Assembly: GCA_017526785.1 (NCBI GenBank)
Contig: JAFXQV010000007.1
Coordinates: 1-64,000, forward strand
Direction of reading: 5' to 3'
Length of the DNA stretch: 64,000 nt
Origin: Oscillibacter sp.
Lineage (GTDB): Bacteria > Bacillota > Clostridia > Oscillospirales > Oscillospiraceae
Shown in pieces: positions 49,417 through 58,736 of the stretch. Positions within the stretch are counted from its first letter, which is position 1, and every line of letters begins with the position of its first letter. Below the pieces are notes generated by a model. That model saw nothing but the letters and a program-made list of their open reading frames with translations, ran no database searches and was not told the origin of the DNA. Position numbers and translations under genes: made by a program.

Positions 49417-50515
49417 GGTCAACGCCTCCGATTGTCGTGTCATAGTGGAGCGTCATGGATTCGTCGATAGACGCCGGGATGTAGTCGCCGATTTGGGAAT
49501 TGACGCCTAAATAAGTATGCCAATCGAGCTGTACGCAAGGTCGCAGAATGACCAGCTCCATAGACGATTCCGCCGGGATACGGTCGCGCATCCGTTCCAG
49601 AAAATGCTCCATGTCCCGCCGTCTGGAGAAGGTTCCCTGCGGCAGAAGCAGGAAGAAGCGGTAAGGGTCTTCTCCGTATAGTTTGCGGTACAGTTCGGGG
49701 TTCCGGCAGTCCGGCGCGTTCGGGTTGACGCGGAAATGCTCAATCAGCAGGGGCGTTTTCCCGGTCAGGTGCCGCGCGCTCCGCCGCACGCCCTCCACGG
49801 TGTACATGGTCTCGTATTCGTTCAGAATGCCGGGTATCCTGTGCCGCAAGGCCTCCGGGTCGGCCTCCGGGTCCATGCAGAGCCACTGGGCGAGGTATTC
49901 GAGCATGTCCGGCGACGCGCCGGACGGGTCGAGCTGTCGGGGCAAGTCCTCAATGGCGGCCTCCATATCCTGAAAAATGGAGTTGAAGATAGACAGAAAG
50001 CGCCATGTGAAATCCTGTTCCTGATAAATGGCGGGGAGATAGTCGGTCATGTGGTCGCCGGACATCCGCACGGAGACGGCTTCCACGCGGGGCTTGTCGT
50101 CTCCGCCGGCCGTCAGTTCCAGCGCGAGCCACAAATATTGCCCGGTTCGGGAAAGGAGAATGTCCGTGCCGCGCCCCACCGATTCGCCAAAGACGCGGCG
50201 CAGTTCGTCCGTGCCGCCGCCGGACATCGCCGCCCAGTCCGGCCAGTCGCCGAGGTCGGAGGCTCTGGCGTAGACGCGGAGTCCGGCGTCCCGCGGAATG
50301 TCGGCTTTCAGGCGGAGGCGCGTCCAGTGAAACGCGCTCTCGCCGCTGTCCAGCGGGGGCAGGCACACCGTACCCGCGAACGCGTCCGCCTTCAGGCACA
50401 GGATGTCGTCCCGGCACTCCGTCCGAAAGAACCGCCCGCCCATCCACTGTTCCGCACAGCAAAATGTCCAATCGTTTTGCGTATCGCTCAAAGCGTCCAC
50501 CGCCCTTACTGTCAA
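49409..50515 (-). CDS. Phage tail protein I-like baseplate component
   Basis: The 368-aa protein has a beta-rich N-terminal 150 residues and a C-terminal domain with YLPAIYQEQDFTWRFLSIFN, DLPRQLDPSGASPDMLEYLA and GILNEYETMYTVEGVRRS, the signature of the tail-protein-I family (TIGR02242 type) in eCIS and phages. It forms part of the baseplate periphery. The start is uncertain: TTG 50515 lies 5 bp after the previous stop, while GTG 50500 and TTG 50491 are alternatives nearer to an AAGGGCGGTGG stretch. Confidence 0.8.
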   Translation of the reverse strand: MTVRAVDALSDTQNDWTFCCAEQWMGGRFFRTECRDDILCLKADAFAGTVCLPPLDSGESAFHWTRLRLKADIPRDAGLRVYARASDLGDWPDWAAMSGGGTDELRRVFGESVGRGTDILLSRTGQYLWLALELTAGGDDKPRVEAVSVRMSGDHMTDYLPAIYQEQDFTWRFLSIFNSIFQDMEAAIEDLPRQLDPSGASPDMLEYLAQWLCMDPEADPEALRHRIPGILNEYETMYTVEGVRRSARHLTGKTPLLIEHFRVNPNAPDCRNPELYRKLYGEDPYRFFLLLPQGTFSRRRDMEHFLERMRDRIPAESSMELVILRPCVQLDWHTYLGVNSQIGDYIPASIDESMTLHYDTTIGGVDHG

Positions 50516-50520
50516 GTATT

Positions 50521-52596
50521 TTACAGCGTATGCAGTTCCAGTTGTGCGCCCGTGAAGCGGAGAATCGCGTCAGGGGGAATCACGAGGTCTCCGGCCGCGT
50601 TTTCGTAGATGTTCTGGTCTATGCGCCGCAAGTCCAGTTGTTCCACCTGCAGGACGCCGGGGGCTTTCTGTAGCGCCGCCGTGATTTCGTTGAGGCTTCC
50701 GCCAGCGCCGATTCGCTCCTCTCTGGGGGCAAAAAAGCGTTCCAAGACCTCTATCAGGGCTTCCCGCCGCGTCTCCGGGAGCGCCAGAAGCCGCGCCACA
50801 ATCGAAAAGGACAGGTACCGCGCCGGGATTGCCTCCGTACGGACGCAGATTTGCCGATTGCGCTCGAGTTGACGGTTGACCGCCGTCAGAAAGCGCTCGT
50901 CGGCGAGGGGTTCCGGGGCGTCGGAGGCCGGGAGCGTCACCACGCTGATATAGGCGCTTTTCCGCTGTTTCGGGGTGTTGCGGTCGAAGCCCGGCAGGGC
51001 TTTCGCCCCGGCGACGCGCAGGCCGGGGGTGGCCTTGGCGCAGCGGGCGTAATCCTCCGCCGACACACACTTGCCCGTATCGGCGAGGCGTCGCAGGAGC
51101 CGGGAGCGGCATTGCCACAGCTCTTCCCGGTCGCGTCCGCCGCGGGCGGTCGAGTTGCCCACGGGCGCGCCGTCGTCCTGAAAGGCCAGACTGGTTCCCG
51201 CCGGGAGATTGCCGCCGCCGCAGAGCGACAACGAAAGATTCATCACCGTGACGACCCCCGGGCAGGGAACCGCGCCGTGATTGCCGTCGCCGAAACGGAT
51301 GGTCTCCCGCGCCGCGTCCCACACAAATACGCGGTCGCGCGGGTCGCAAGCCGAGAGGGTGTCCGTGCTTCTCCACATCGCGGGACGGATAACGCCGTCA
51401 CGGTACAGGGTTTGGCAGAGCAGGGAAAAGTTTTCCGTCAGGACGGTTTTCCCCTCCGTGTTCAGCCAGAGCGCCTCGCCGGGCTTCCCGCGCGCTTTCA
51501 TGCGCAGTCCCGAAGCCCTCGACGGGTCTTGGCAGAGCGCTAACAGATTGGGCTTTCCGTCGTCCGCCGCCCCGGAGGCGTCGATATTGACCCGCCTGCC
51601 ATGCGTGGACAGGCTCCCGCGTATCAAACTCGGCCCTTGCGGTTTCTGGAAAAATTTATCCTCATGCAAGCACGCCCAGCCGTCGTCCGTACGCAGAAAC
51701 AGCGTCAGCGCCGCGCGACGGGCAAACGCGTCGTTCAGTTCGATTTCCTGTCCGGGTTCCGGCCTGACGGCGAAGGCGTAGGCGTTGGAGACGGTTTCGC
51801 GCTGCACAGCCCGGTAGCGCCCCGCCGAAAGGCCGGAAATTCGTATCTGTTCCTCACAGCCGCCGTAACTCTGGCGCAGAGACAGCCAGTAAAGGCCGTC
51901 GCGCCCCTTGCGCCACACCCGCGGCGCGGGCAGCGTCACAAAGCCGCTCCAACTCAACGCGAATGTCTCGTCACTCAGCGGCGCAACGGTGCCGCTGTCG
52001 TCGAACGCCCACACCAGTTCCCGGGGCGGCTCAAAGTCCTTGTCGGGCGGATTGCGCGGCACCCCGGCGGGGGTTTCCACCCGGAACCAGAGGCGCAACA
52101 CGTTTTCCGGCCGCCGGGAGAATCCCAAAAGCAGGGTACCGTTCAAAGCGAAGGGCGCAAACGCGGCTCCGGTCGCCAGAAATTCCACCGCGTCCAAGAA
52201 CTCATCCCCGCGCCGAATCAGCACCCGTTCCAGTTTGGGACGCCGCGCCGGGACGGCCTCGGCCAGTTCAAAGGATGTCCCCTCCGAACTGGTCAGGCGG
52301 GCGCGTTCCGGGCGTTCCGGGGCGTCCGGCGGAATCTCCAACGCGCATTCGGCGGGACTTTCCCGCAACGGACGCGCCCCCGCCAGTTCCAGCAGGGCGC
52401 GCTCGAGCGCGGGCGTCAGGCGGTTCATCTGGTACTGCTGCATTTCCTTGTACCACGCCATCAGCTCCAGAATGGTGATACCGGGGTCATGCGCGTTGTG
52501 GTCTGTCCAGACGGGACAGAGCCAAGGAAGACGCCCCTTCGCCTCCGTAATGATTTCGTCGTAGCGCTGGTCGTCCAGCGCGCGATAGCGCAACAT
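50521..52596 (-). CDS. Putative baseplate assembly protein J-like (second copy, Afp12-like)
   Basis: The 691-aa protein begins with YRALDDQRYDEIITEAKGRL and WTDHNAHDPGITILELMAWY, typical of the TIGR02243-type baseplate assembly family. Later VLTENFSLLCQTLYRDG, RFGDGNHGAVPCPG and SAEDYARCAKATPGLRVAGA match baseplate-J motifs. It should form the wedge of the baseplate together with the 960-aa paralogue. GGGGGAG precedes ATG 52596. Confidence 0.87.
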   Translation of the reverse strand: MLRYRALDDQRYDEIITEAKGRLPWLCPVWTDHNAHDPGITILELMAWYKEMQQYQMNRLTPALERALLELAGARPLRESPAECALEIPPDAPERPERARLTSSEGTSFELAEAVPARRPKLERVLIRRGDEFLDAVEFLATGAAFAPFALNGTLLLGFSRRPENVLRLWFRVETPAGVPRNPPDKDFEPPRELVWAFDDSGTVAPLSDETFALSWSGFVTLPAPRVWRKGRDGLYWLSLRQSYGGCEEQIRISGLSAGRYRAVQRETVSNAYAFAVRPEPGQEIELNDAFARRAALTLFLRTDDGWACLHEDKFFQKPQGPSLIRGSLSTHGRRVNIDASGAADDGKPNLLALCQDPSRASGLRMKARGKPGEALWLNTEGKTVLTENFSLLCQTLYRDGVIRPAMWRSTDTLSACDPRDRVFVWDAARETIRFGDGNHGAVPCPGVVTVMNLSLSLCGGGNLPAGTSLAFQDDGAPVGNSTARGGRDREELWQCRSRLLRRLADTGKCVSAEDYARCAKATPGLRVAGAKALPGFDRNTPKQRKSAYISVVTLPASDAPEPLADERFLTAVNRQLERNRQICVRTEAIPARYLSFSIVARLLALPETRREALIEVLERFFAPREERIGAGGSLNEITAALQKAPGVLQVEQLDLRRIDQNIYENAAGDLVIPPDAILRFTGAQLELHTL

Positions 52597-52617
52597 GACA
52601 GCTCCCCCTCCCGGACG

Positions 52618-55500
52618 CTATTCTATCCGCACTTGGTGCGAGCCGCTCCGTACGACCGCGTACGGGAATCCGGCGTCACGCTCCAGCGGCACCAACATCG
52701 CCTGCCCGTCTTGGTCGTAGGCACCCTCAATGAGTACGCGGCGAATCAGCCGGACGTTGGGCGTCTGCCGGACGGCGTTCCAGACTTCCATCAGCCGGAG
52801 TTGTTCGCCAATGGGGCGGCTCCTCCACACTTTGTCCATTAACGTTTCCAGCCGCCGCGTGATTTCAATCTGCGTATCGGCGGCGATGTCGTCGCGCTCC
52901 GCCTGCACGGAAACTTCCGTGTTGACGGTCAGCACGGTGGCGGCGCGTACGTGCAGGCGGTTCTCCGCCGTCAGACAGCAGGAACAGCGCTGCGCGAGAT
53001 ACTCGTAGACCTCATGGGACAGCGCCTCCATGTCCTCGCCGGGGCGGGCGAAGCCGGTAAAGACCAGCGTCACATGCCCCGGAGCCGGGTTTCCGTGTCC
53101 GTCGCGCCCGGAAAAGCAACGGGCGTGGCGGACTTGCGGGAAGCCCTGCCGCACGATGTCCTCGAAGTCCCGCCGCCCCGCCGCGCGGTCGCGGGTACGC
53201 AGACGGTAATTTCCGCGCTCCTCTATCTCCTCCCGGCTCAGACGCCCCGTCCCGCCGCTCATGGCCGTGATGTTGGTCACGTCGCTGATTCGCGGCAGGC
53301 CTTCCAGCAGGGAACGCACGGCGTTTTCGGGCGCGTTCCCGCGCAGTCCGCCGCCGCTGGAATAGCGTACGCGGATATTGTGGTCTCCGGCTGGCGGCAC
53401 GCGTCCCTGACGCCCGTCGCCGAAGCGGATAAAGCCCTCGTAGGGGTCGAGCGCGTAGGCGCGGTCTTCCGGCGCGGCGAGCGCCAAATCCTCAAAGCGT
53501 TCCCAGCGTACCCAGCAGTGTTGCAGGATATGATTCTCACGCTCTATGCGTACGGCGTCGGGGCGCTTGCGCTCCAAGTCGAGCAACTCGCTTTCCGGGC
53601 GGCTCCCGGCCTCGTCGACCCAGACCTCGCAGGAGAGAACCGGACTGGCCAAGAGTTCAAGTCCTTTCCCGGCCTCGTAGACGCCGGTATCGAAAAACTG
53701 TTCCGGCTCCCGCTGGCGCTGTACGGCTCCGGTCGTGTTCGTGATGATTTCGGCGACCAAGGGGGACTGCGCGGCTTTGGCGGATGTGCGGTGAAGGCGA
53801 AGCCAGTACCCGCTCACGCCGAAAAAGGACGCCTCCCGCAAGGGGCGGGGCAGGAACAGGAACACTTCCCCAGTATGCAGCAAATTGTCCGTGCTGTCAA
53901 GACACCGCACGGTCTCGAAGGCGTTTCCGTTCCACGCTTCCCAGAGAAGCTGACCCTCCGGGGGGCGGCGGCCTATCGTCCGGAAGCGCAGGGAGAGGGG
54001 GGCGGCGTGGGGGGAACGGTCGAAGCGCAGATACATGCCCTCCATTTCCAGCGGACACAGCGCGGTAAGGTTCCACTGCGCCACGGTGTCGGCGTCGGGG
54101 ATTTCGTGGGACGCGCCGTTATTCTCCGCCGCCGCCCACTGCGCCCGAACGCCTTTCGGGTACTGCCAGACGAAGGACGCCTCCCGCAGAAACGGCAGAA
54201 TCCAGCGCTGGTAAAGCGAAAACTGGTTTTCGACATCCGTCACGCGGGCGCGGATGTAAAGCCCCGGTTCTGCGTTGACCGCGACGGGTTCCATATCGTC
54301 CGGAACCCGGAAGACAATCTGAAAGTCGCCCTCCCGCGCCCCCGCGAACGGGTTTCGGTCTCCCGTGATTTTCAGCTCCCGCCAGCCGAGGCCATTAAAA
54401 TACTCCCACAGAATCCCGTTTACAAACGTGTCGTCGGGCTTGCGCTGAACCGCCGTCGAGCGGTCAATGACCGGGAGCGTATAGTCGAACGTCGGGGCGA
54501 GTTCCGGCGGCTCATCCAGCACGACGCCGACTTCCAGATGTAAATTGACCGACGCGCCCTTTTTGGAAAGCGCGGCGTCACTGCGCAGATACAGGATATT
54601 GTAGGGCGCGGGACGACGCCCGAAACACAGCCCGCCTTCCTCCGGAATGGGCAAATCGTCGGAAAACGCCCGTTCGACGCGGCACGGAGCCGCCGGGACG
54701 CTGGACACCTCCGCGCCGTCCAAAATCAGCGTCAAGTCGGGGTGTCCCTCGCAGGCGACGCAGTAGCGCCCGTTCTCGTCGGCGTCAATCGAAAGGCCGT
54801 TTGTGTTCTCCAACAAGATTTGGTTCCCCTCGGCGCGGCTTTCGTCGAAGGGCGTCCACGTCCCGTCGTGCAGGAACGACCACGACAGCCCCGCCAGCAG
54901 TTTCAGCGCGCCCTCCTCCAAGTACCGCGCCGACGGCTGGAACTCCACCGTAATCACGCAGGGGCCGTCCGTGCGCAAAGCCTCGTTATGGGAGAGCAGG
55001 AAACGATGTCTTTGCCGCTCCGCGCCGTCGGGGGCGAAGAAGCGTACGGGAAAGCGCTCCGGACACCGTATGCTGTCCGTGGCACCGTCGGCGTACCACA
55101 CATCGAGCAATTGCGCGGGCGTGGCCTGTATGGTCTGCTCCGTCTCGTAGACCACGTTTTCGCCGTTTTCGTCCGGGGTAAAGACACGGGTTCCCGCCCG
55201 GATTGTCACGGGCTCCTCCAGCGTGTCCGACGGCGTAAAGCGCATGACGCCCCGCGCCGGGGACGGCTCCGGCTCCTGAAATCCCGTCCGGTTGAGAAAC
55301 TCCGTGTACAGCTTTCCGGGGACGGCGTTCATACGGTCGATGGTCTGGTAGAACATGACGCTGAACAACTCGGCAATGGCGGAGCCGGGGTCATCCTCCG
55401 ACCATTCGCAGCGCCATTCCGGGGTGTAACTGCGGGCGAGGCGTTCGACCTGTGCGCGTACGGCGTTCAGGTCGCGCCCGTCCAGAATCGGGCTTTTCAT
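52618..55500 (-). CDS. Baseplate J-like wedge protein (Afp11-like)
   Basis: The 960-aa protein opens with WSEDDPGSAIAELFSVMFYQTIDRMNAV split over the usual N-terminal helix, then beta domains, and has baseplate-J motifs GFIRFGDGRQGRVPPAGDHN and GRRDFEDIVRQGFPQVRHAR. The start ATG overlaps the gp25 stop by 4 bp. The two large baseplate-J proteins in tandem after gp25 reproduce the Afp9-11-12 order. Confidence 0.9.
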   Translation of the reverse strand: MKSPILDGRDLNAVRAQVERLARSYTPEWRCEWSEDDPGSAIAELFSVMFYQTIDRMNAVPGKLYTEFLNRTGFQEPEPSPARGVMRFTPSDTLEEPVTIRAGTRVFTPDENGENVVYETEQTIQATPAQLLDVWYADGATDSIRCPERFPVRFFAPDGAERQRHRFLLSHNEALRTDGPCVITVEFQPSARYLEEGALKLLAGLSWSFLHDGTWTPFDESRAEGNQILLENTNGLSIDADENGRYCVACEGHPDLTLILDGAEVSSVPAAPCRVERAFSDDLPIPEEGGLCFGRRPAPYNILYLRSDAALSKKGASVNLHLEVGVVLDEPPELAPTFDYTLPVIDRSTAVQRKPDDTFVNGILWEYFNGLGWRELKITGDRNPFAGAREGDFQIVFRVPDDMEPVAVNAEPGLYIRARVTDVENQFSLYQRWILPFLREASFVWQYPKGVRAQWAAAENNGASHEIPDADTVAQWNLTALCPLEMEGMYLRFDRSPHAAPLSLRFRTIGRRPPEGQLLWEAWNGNAFETVRCLDSTDNLLHTGEVFLFLPRPLREASFFGVSGYWLRLHRTSAKAAQSPLVAEIITNTTGAVQRQREPEQFFDTGVYEAGKGLELLASPVLSCEVWVDEAGSRPESELLDLERKRPDAVRIERENHILQHCWVRWERFEDLALAAPEDRAYALDPYEGFIRFGDGRQGRVPPAGDHNIRVRYSSGGGLRGNAPENAVRSLLEGLPRISDVTNITAMSGGTGRLSREEIEERGNYRLRTRDRAAGRRDFEDIVRQGFPQVRHARCFSGRDGHGNPAPGHVTLVFTGFARPGEDMEALSHEVYEYLAQRCSCCLTAENRLHVRAATVLTVNTEVSVQAERDDIAADTQIEITRRLETLMDKVWRSRPIGEQLRLMEVWNAVRQTPNVRLIRRVLIEGAYDQDGQAMLVPLERDAGFPYAVVRSGSHQVRIE

Positions 55501-55916
55501 GCCGCCCCTCCCCCTTCCGAGCCTTCCGTGAAGTAGAACGGGTAAACGTGGTTGTAGCGGTTATTGGTACTGCGCACAAGGTAGCTTACCTCCACGGACA
55601 CCCCTCCCGACATTCCGCCGATTTCCCGGCAATGCACCTGCACGTCCGTAATGCGCGGTTCCTGCCGGGCAAGGGTGTCGCGTACATGCGCGGCCAGATT
55701 CTCCCGCGTGGAACTGGAAGCGGGCGCAAATACGTAGTCCATGACGTTGGAGCCGAAATCCGGCCTCATCACGCGCTCTCCGCGAACGGTGTGCAGAATA
55801 ATGCGTATGGCCTCCCGGATGTCCTCCTCCCCCTCCGACATGGCCAGCTTGCCGCTCTGGGGGTTCACCTGAAGCGGGAACTTGACCCCGCGCCCTAAAA
55901 ACTCCCGTCCGTTCAT
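55497..55916 (-). CDS. gp25/GPW-like baseplate wedge protein (Afp9-like)
   Basis: The 139-aa protein starts at ATG 55916. EEDIREAIRIILHTVRGERV and MRPDFGSNVMDYVFAP are the gp25-like lysozyme-fold signature that also contains the EPR-like sheath-contact motif. In all contractile systems it links baseplate and sheath. The catalytic lysozyme residues are not expected in this family. Confidence 0.92.
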   Translation of the reverse strand: MNGREFLGRGVKFPLQVNPQSGKLAMSEGEEDIREAIRIILHTVRGERVMRPDFGSNVMDYVFAPASSSTRENLAAHVRDTLARQEPRITDVQVHCREIGGMSGGVSVEVSYLVRSTNNRYNHVYPFYFTEGSEGGGAA

Positions 55917-55961
55917 ATTCCGCGCCTCCCAACTCTGCCAACGCAACGGCATAGTGTCGCG

Positions 55962-56816
55962 TCAGTTGATTTTGACGATTGCCCCCTTGATTTGCGTGGG
56001 GCCGGACGCGTTCAGGTTCAAGGACGCGTCCGCTTTCACTTCGGCCGTCGCGCCCTTCAGGTTCAAAGACGCGTCGGCTTTTAACTCGGCCGAAGCGCCC
56101 TTCAAGCTCAACGTTCCGGTGGCTTTGCCCTCCACGTTGGCACCCTCCATGGCGACTTTGCCCTTGGCCTTCTGCGAAATGTTCCCGTTGCCCTCCAAGG
56201 TGATGTTGCCGCCCTGCTCCAGCGTCACGGTTGTTTTCCCGGCGGAGAGGGTCAGCTTGGTTTTGGCTTTCAGTTCGATGTTCCCGCCCTGCAAGTCCAT
56301 GTTCAGGCTGTTGTCGCCGTTCTTGTCCTGCAAGGTGATTTTTTTGTTTTCGTCGTCCATGACCAGCGTCGCGCCGGACGGCATGGTGACGGTCAGTTTT
56401 TGCTTGCTGTCCTCGTCGTGCAGGACGATTTCTATTTTTTTGGGCGTTTTCAGGCAGTAGTCCTCGGCCTTGCCGTCCTGAATCTTGAACGGGGGCGCGG
56501 TTTCGGAGTTCCAGAAGCCGCCCAAGACCAGCGGCCTGTGCGGGTCGTCGTCCAGCCACGCCAGCACCACCAAGTCGTCGACCTGCGGAAAGAGGAACAG
56601 TCCGCGCTCTTTGCCGCCCATGGGCGTCATGACGTAGCACCAGTCCGTCTCCTCCTCGTCCGGCGCGCCGATTGGCAGGCACTTTACCCGGTTGAGGTTC
56701 TCTTCGTCCTTGATATTGGTGACTTTGGCCAAGGTCAGGCCGTAGCGCGACATTTCGCGCCCCAAAGTTCCGCCCGTTTTCCCCATCAGCGCGTCCAACT
56801 GCTCCGCGATACTCAA
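55962..56816 (-). CDS. gpV/VgrG-like central spike protein
   Basis: The 284-aa protein is best started at TTG 56816, with AAAGGCGGG upstream. An earlier ATG at 56888 would overlap the hub gene by 44 bp. The N-terminal OB-fold region (about 25-125) has LAKVTNIKDEENLNRVKCLP and PQVDDLVVLAWLDDDPHRPLVLGGFW, typical of phage baseplate V proteins. From about 150 the repeats such as LTLSAGKTTVTLEQGGNITL and LKGASAELKADASLNL form a beta-helix needle. It carries the PAAR-like tip. Confidence 0.9.
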   Translation of the reverse strand: MSIAEQLDALMGKTGGTLGREMSRYGLTLAKVTNIKDEENLNRVKCLPIGAPDEEETDWCYVMTPMGGKERGLFLFPQVDDLVVLAWLDDDPHRPLVLGGFWNSETAPPFKIQDGKAEDYCLKTPKKIEIVLHDEDSKQKLTVTMPSGATLVMDDENKKITLQDKNGDNSLNMDLQGGNIELKAKTKLTLSAGKTTVTLEQGGNITLEGNGNISQKAKGKVAMEGANVEGKATGTLSLKGASAELKADASLNLKGATAEVKADASLNLNASGPTQIKGAIVKIN

Positions 56817-56844
56817 CGCTATCCCGCCTTTCTGAAACGCCCGC

Positions 56845-57939
56845 TCAGGCTTTCGCGCCCTTGATTTCAAAAGAAGTCCGGTAGCCATCGTCCGTGAAAA
56901 GGTGCTTTACTTTCGTGAGGAAATAGGAGCCGTTCGAGTGCTTGTCGCCGCCGTCGATTTCGATGTAGCGCCCGGGGATGAGTTCGGGCATGCCGATGCA
57001 CTCCCCGCCGCCGGACACCAGCCCCATGGCGATACCGTTTAAGCGCCGCTGTGCCAGTGACTTGCACTCGTCTTGTGTACGCGCGAATTCGCTGTATTCC
57101 CGGAGCGTGGCGTCTTTGAGCGCCGACACCAGTTGGGCGGCGGATTTCCCGGAGCCTCCCGCCGTCACGCTGGAAGCCGTCCCTTTCACCGCTTTCTGAT
57201 TCGTGTCGCGCCCCCACACTTCCACCTTGCCCACCTGATGCGCCAGTGAGACCCGCTTCCGGAACGAGAAAAGCCCCTCTCCGAGTGTGAGCGTCATAAT
57301 GGGGGAGGTGCGGCTTGTGACATCATCGAAAATCAGTTCCCCGTCGACCACGAACAGGGACATTCCGAAGCGCTGGGAAAGCAGGTTGAGAAACTTCCAA
57401 TCGTCGATTTGTTCCTTGACAAGCGGGGTGTCAAAGCCGCTCAGCGCCCCGACGGTCACCTTTTTGGCGAACCCGGCGGAAACGCTCTTGTTCAGAATGG
57501 ACTTGACGATTTCGGTGGGCTTTTTCTTTCCGGCGTAAATCGGCTCCCGCAGACTCATCAAGTAGCCCATGCCGTCAATGCCCGTCACGGTCATGCGCGG
57601 ACATCCGTCCTGCTGGAAGTCCAAGGAGTAGTCGTCCACATAGCCGTAAAACAGCTCTTTTTTCTGCACGTATCCGCCCGTGACAACCAGTTTCGCGCCC
57701 ACTTTAATCGTGTCCGCCGCGCTGTTGTCCCACTTGCTCTTCTCGTAGTCGAACTGGTTTTCTATGGTGAAGCTGCACCCGCCCGCCGTGCCGTCGGAGG
57801 TCAGCTCCACTTCCAAGGACGGAATATGGTACTTCCCGATATTTAATTCCTTGCCGTCTACGGAAACCTGAAAGCTGGGCGCGGAAAAATCGTCGTACTT
57901 CTTCCCCAACGCCGTCCAGTCGTAAGTTTTCTGGTCCAC
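56845..57939 (-). CDS. gpD-like baseplate hub protein (late control D family)
   Basis: The 364-aa protein starts at GTG 57939, which has AAAGGAGG 7 bp upstream. Domains typical of gpD/gp27 hubs are seen: PSFQVSVDGKELNIGKYHI, YVDDYSLDFQQDGCPRMTV, EIVKSILNKSVSAG, DDWKFLNLLSQRFGMSLFVV and a last beta-barrel with GMPELIPGRYIEIDGGDKH. The hub joins the tube to the spike. In Afp8/Pvc8 the hub and spike are one chain; here they are two genes 28 bp apart. Confidence 0.88.
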   Translation of the reverse strand: MDQKTYDWTALGKKYDDFSAPSFQVSVDGKELNIGKYHIPSLEVELTSDGTAGGCSFTIENQFDYEKSKWDNSAADTIKVGAKLVVTGGYVQKKELFYGYVDDYSLDFQQDGCPRMTVTGIDGMGYLMSLREPIYAGKKKPTEIVKSILNKSVSAGFAKKVTVGALSGFDTPLVKEQIDDWKFLNLLSQRFGMSLFVVDGELIFDDVTSRTSPIMTLTLGEGLFSFRKRVSLAHQVGKVEVWGRDTNQKAVKGTASSVTAGGSGKSAAQLVSALKDATLREYSEFARTQDECKSLAQRRLNGIAMGLVSGGGECIGMPELIPGRYIEIDGGDKHSNGSYFLTKVKHLFTDDGYRTSFEIKGAKA

Positions 57940-57977
57940 AATTCCGCCTCCTTTTTTCACGGTTTCCGCGTTCCGGG

Positions 57978-58709
57978 TTACTCCAGCAGAGCCGGAACCA
58001 CGAGCAGGTCTCCCGTACGCAGACGCCGCGGGTTGTCAATCCCGTTGGCGGCGGCGATTTCCCGCCACCGCGACGCCTCCCCGTACTCATGGGAGGCCAT
58101 CGCCCACAGGGAGTCGCCCTGCCGCACGGTTCGATACTTCGTCGTGTCGGGGGACTGCAGGGGGTTTTTGCCGAAAACCTCGTCCAAGTCGCGGCTTTCG
58201 ATGAACGTGCATTCGAGCGTGGCGCGGGTCGGCGTGCCGTCGTCGCTGAACTTCGTGAACCTCTGCGTACAGGAGGACAGGAAGCCCTTGAATTGAAGCG
58301 ACGACCACTCGATTCCCAATTCCGGCGGGCGGTGTTCGTCCTCGTCCACGTACATCAGGTCGTAGACTTTCGACGTGTATTCCCGGACATCGACCAAGTT
58401 GGAAGTCGTGGGGAGTATGCTGTTGGCCGTGATTTTCAGGCGGTCGAGCAGACCCCCGCCGACTTCCATGCCGGCTGACATACTATCAAAAAACAGTTCA
58501 AATGTCAAACTCTCCGCGCCGCCGCATTGAAACTGCACAATGGGGGCGTCGCTGTTCAGCAGGGACGTTTGGGAGTACGAAACGGTTCTCTGCTGGACGT
58601 AACTGGCGGGGTTGTACAGGACTTCAAAAGAGTCGCCGCTGTCAAGATTGTGAATCGTCATCTTCTCCAGATGAGCCATTCCGTTTGGGTTGACGCCGCC
58701 TACAATCAT
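57978..58709 (-). CDS. LysM-domain tube/baseplate connector (Afp7/Pvc7-like)
   Basis: The 243-aa protein has an N-terminal domain with MTIHNLDSGDSFEVLYNPAS and YVQQRTVSYSQTSLL, then a C-terminal LysM domain (about 190-240): VRQGDSLWAMASHEYG, WREIAAANGIDNPRRL. The same combination is found in Pvc7 and phage gp53-like proteins that connect the tube to the baseplate. It is directly upstream of the hub gene. Confidence 0.88.
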   Translation of the reverse strand: MIVGGVNPNGMAHLEKMTIHNLDSGDSFEVLYNPASYVQQRTVSYSQTSLLNSDAPIVQFQCGGAESLTFELFFDSMSAGMEVGGGLLDRLKITANSILPTTSNLVDVREYTSKVYDLMYVDEDEHRPPELGIEWSSLQFKGFLSSCTQRFTKFSDDGTPTRATLECTFIESRDLDEVFGKNPLQSPDTTKYRTVRQGDSLWAMASHEYGEASRWREIAAANGIDNPRRLRTGDLLVVPALLE

Positions 58710-58736
58710 GGCATTGAAGCCCCCTTTCCGGACTTG

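Noticed and set aside
52951..54543. 530-codon + strand frame opposite the baseplate-J gene
   Set aside because: The minus strand gene has conserved baseplate motifs throughout. The antisense frame is low-complexity and lacks a ribosome-binding site.
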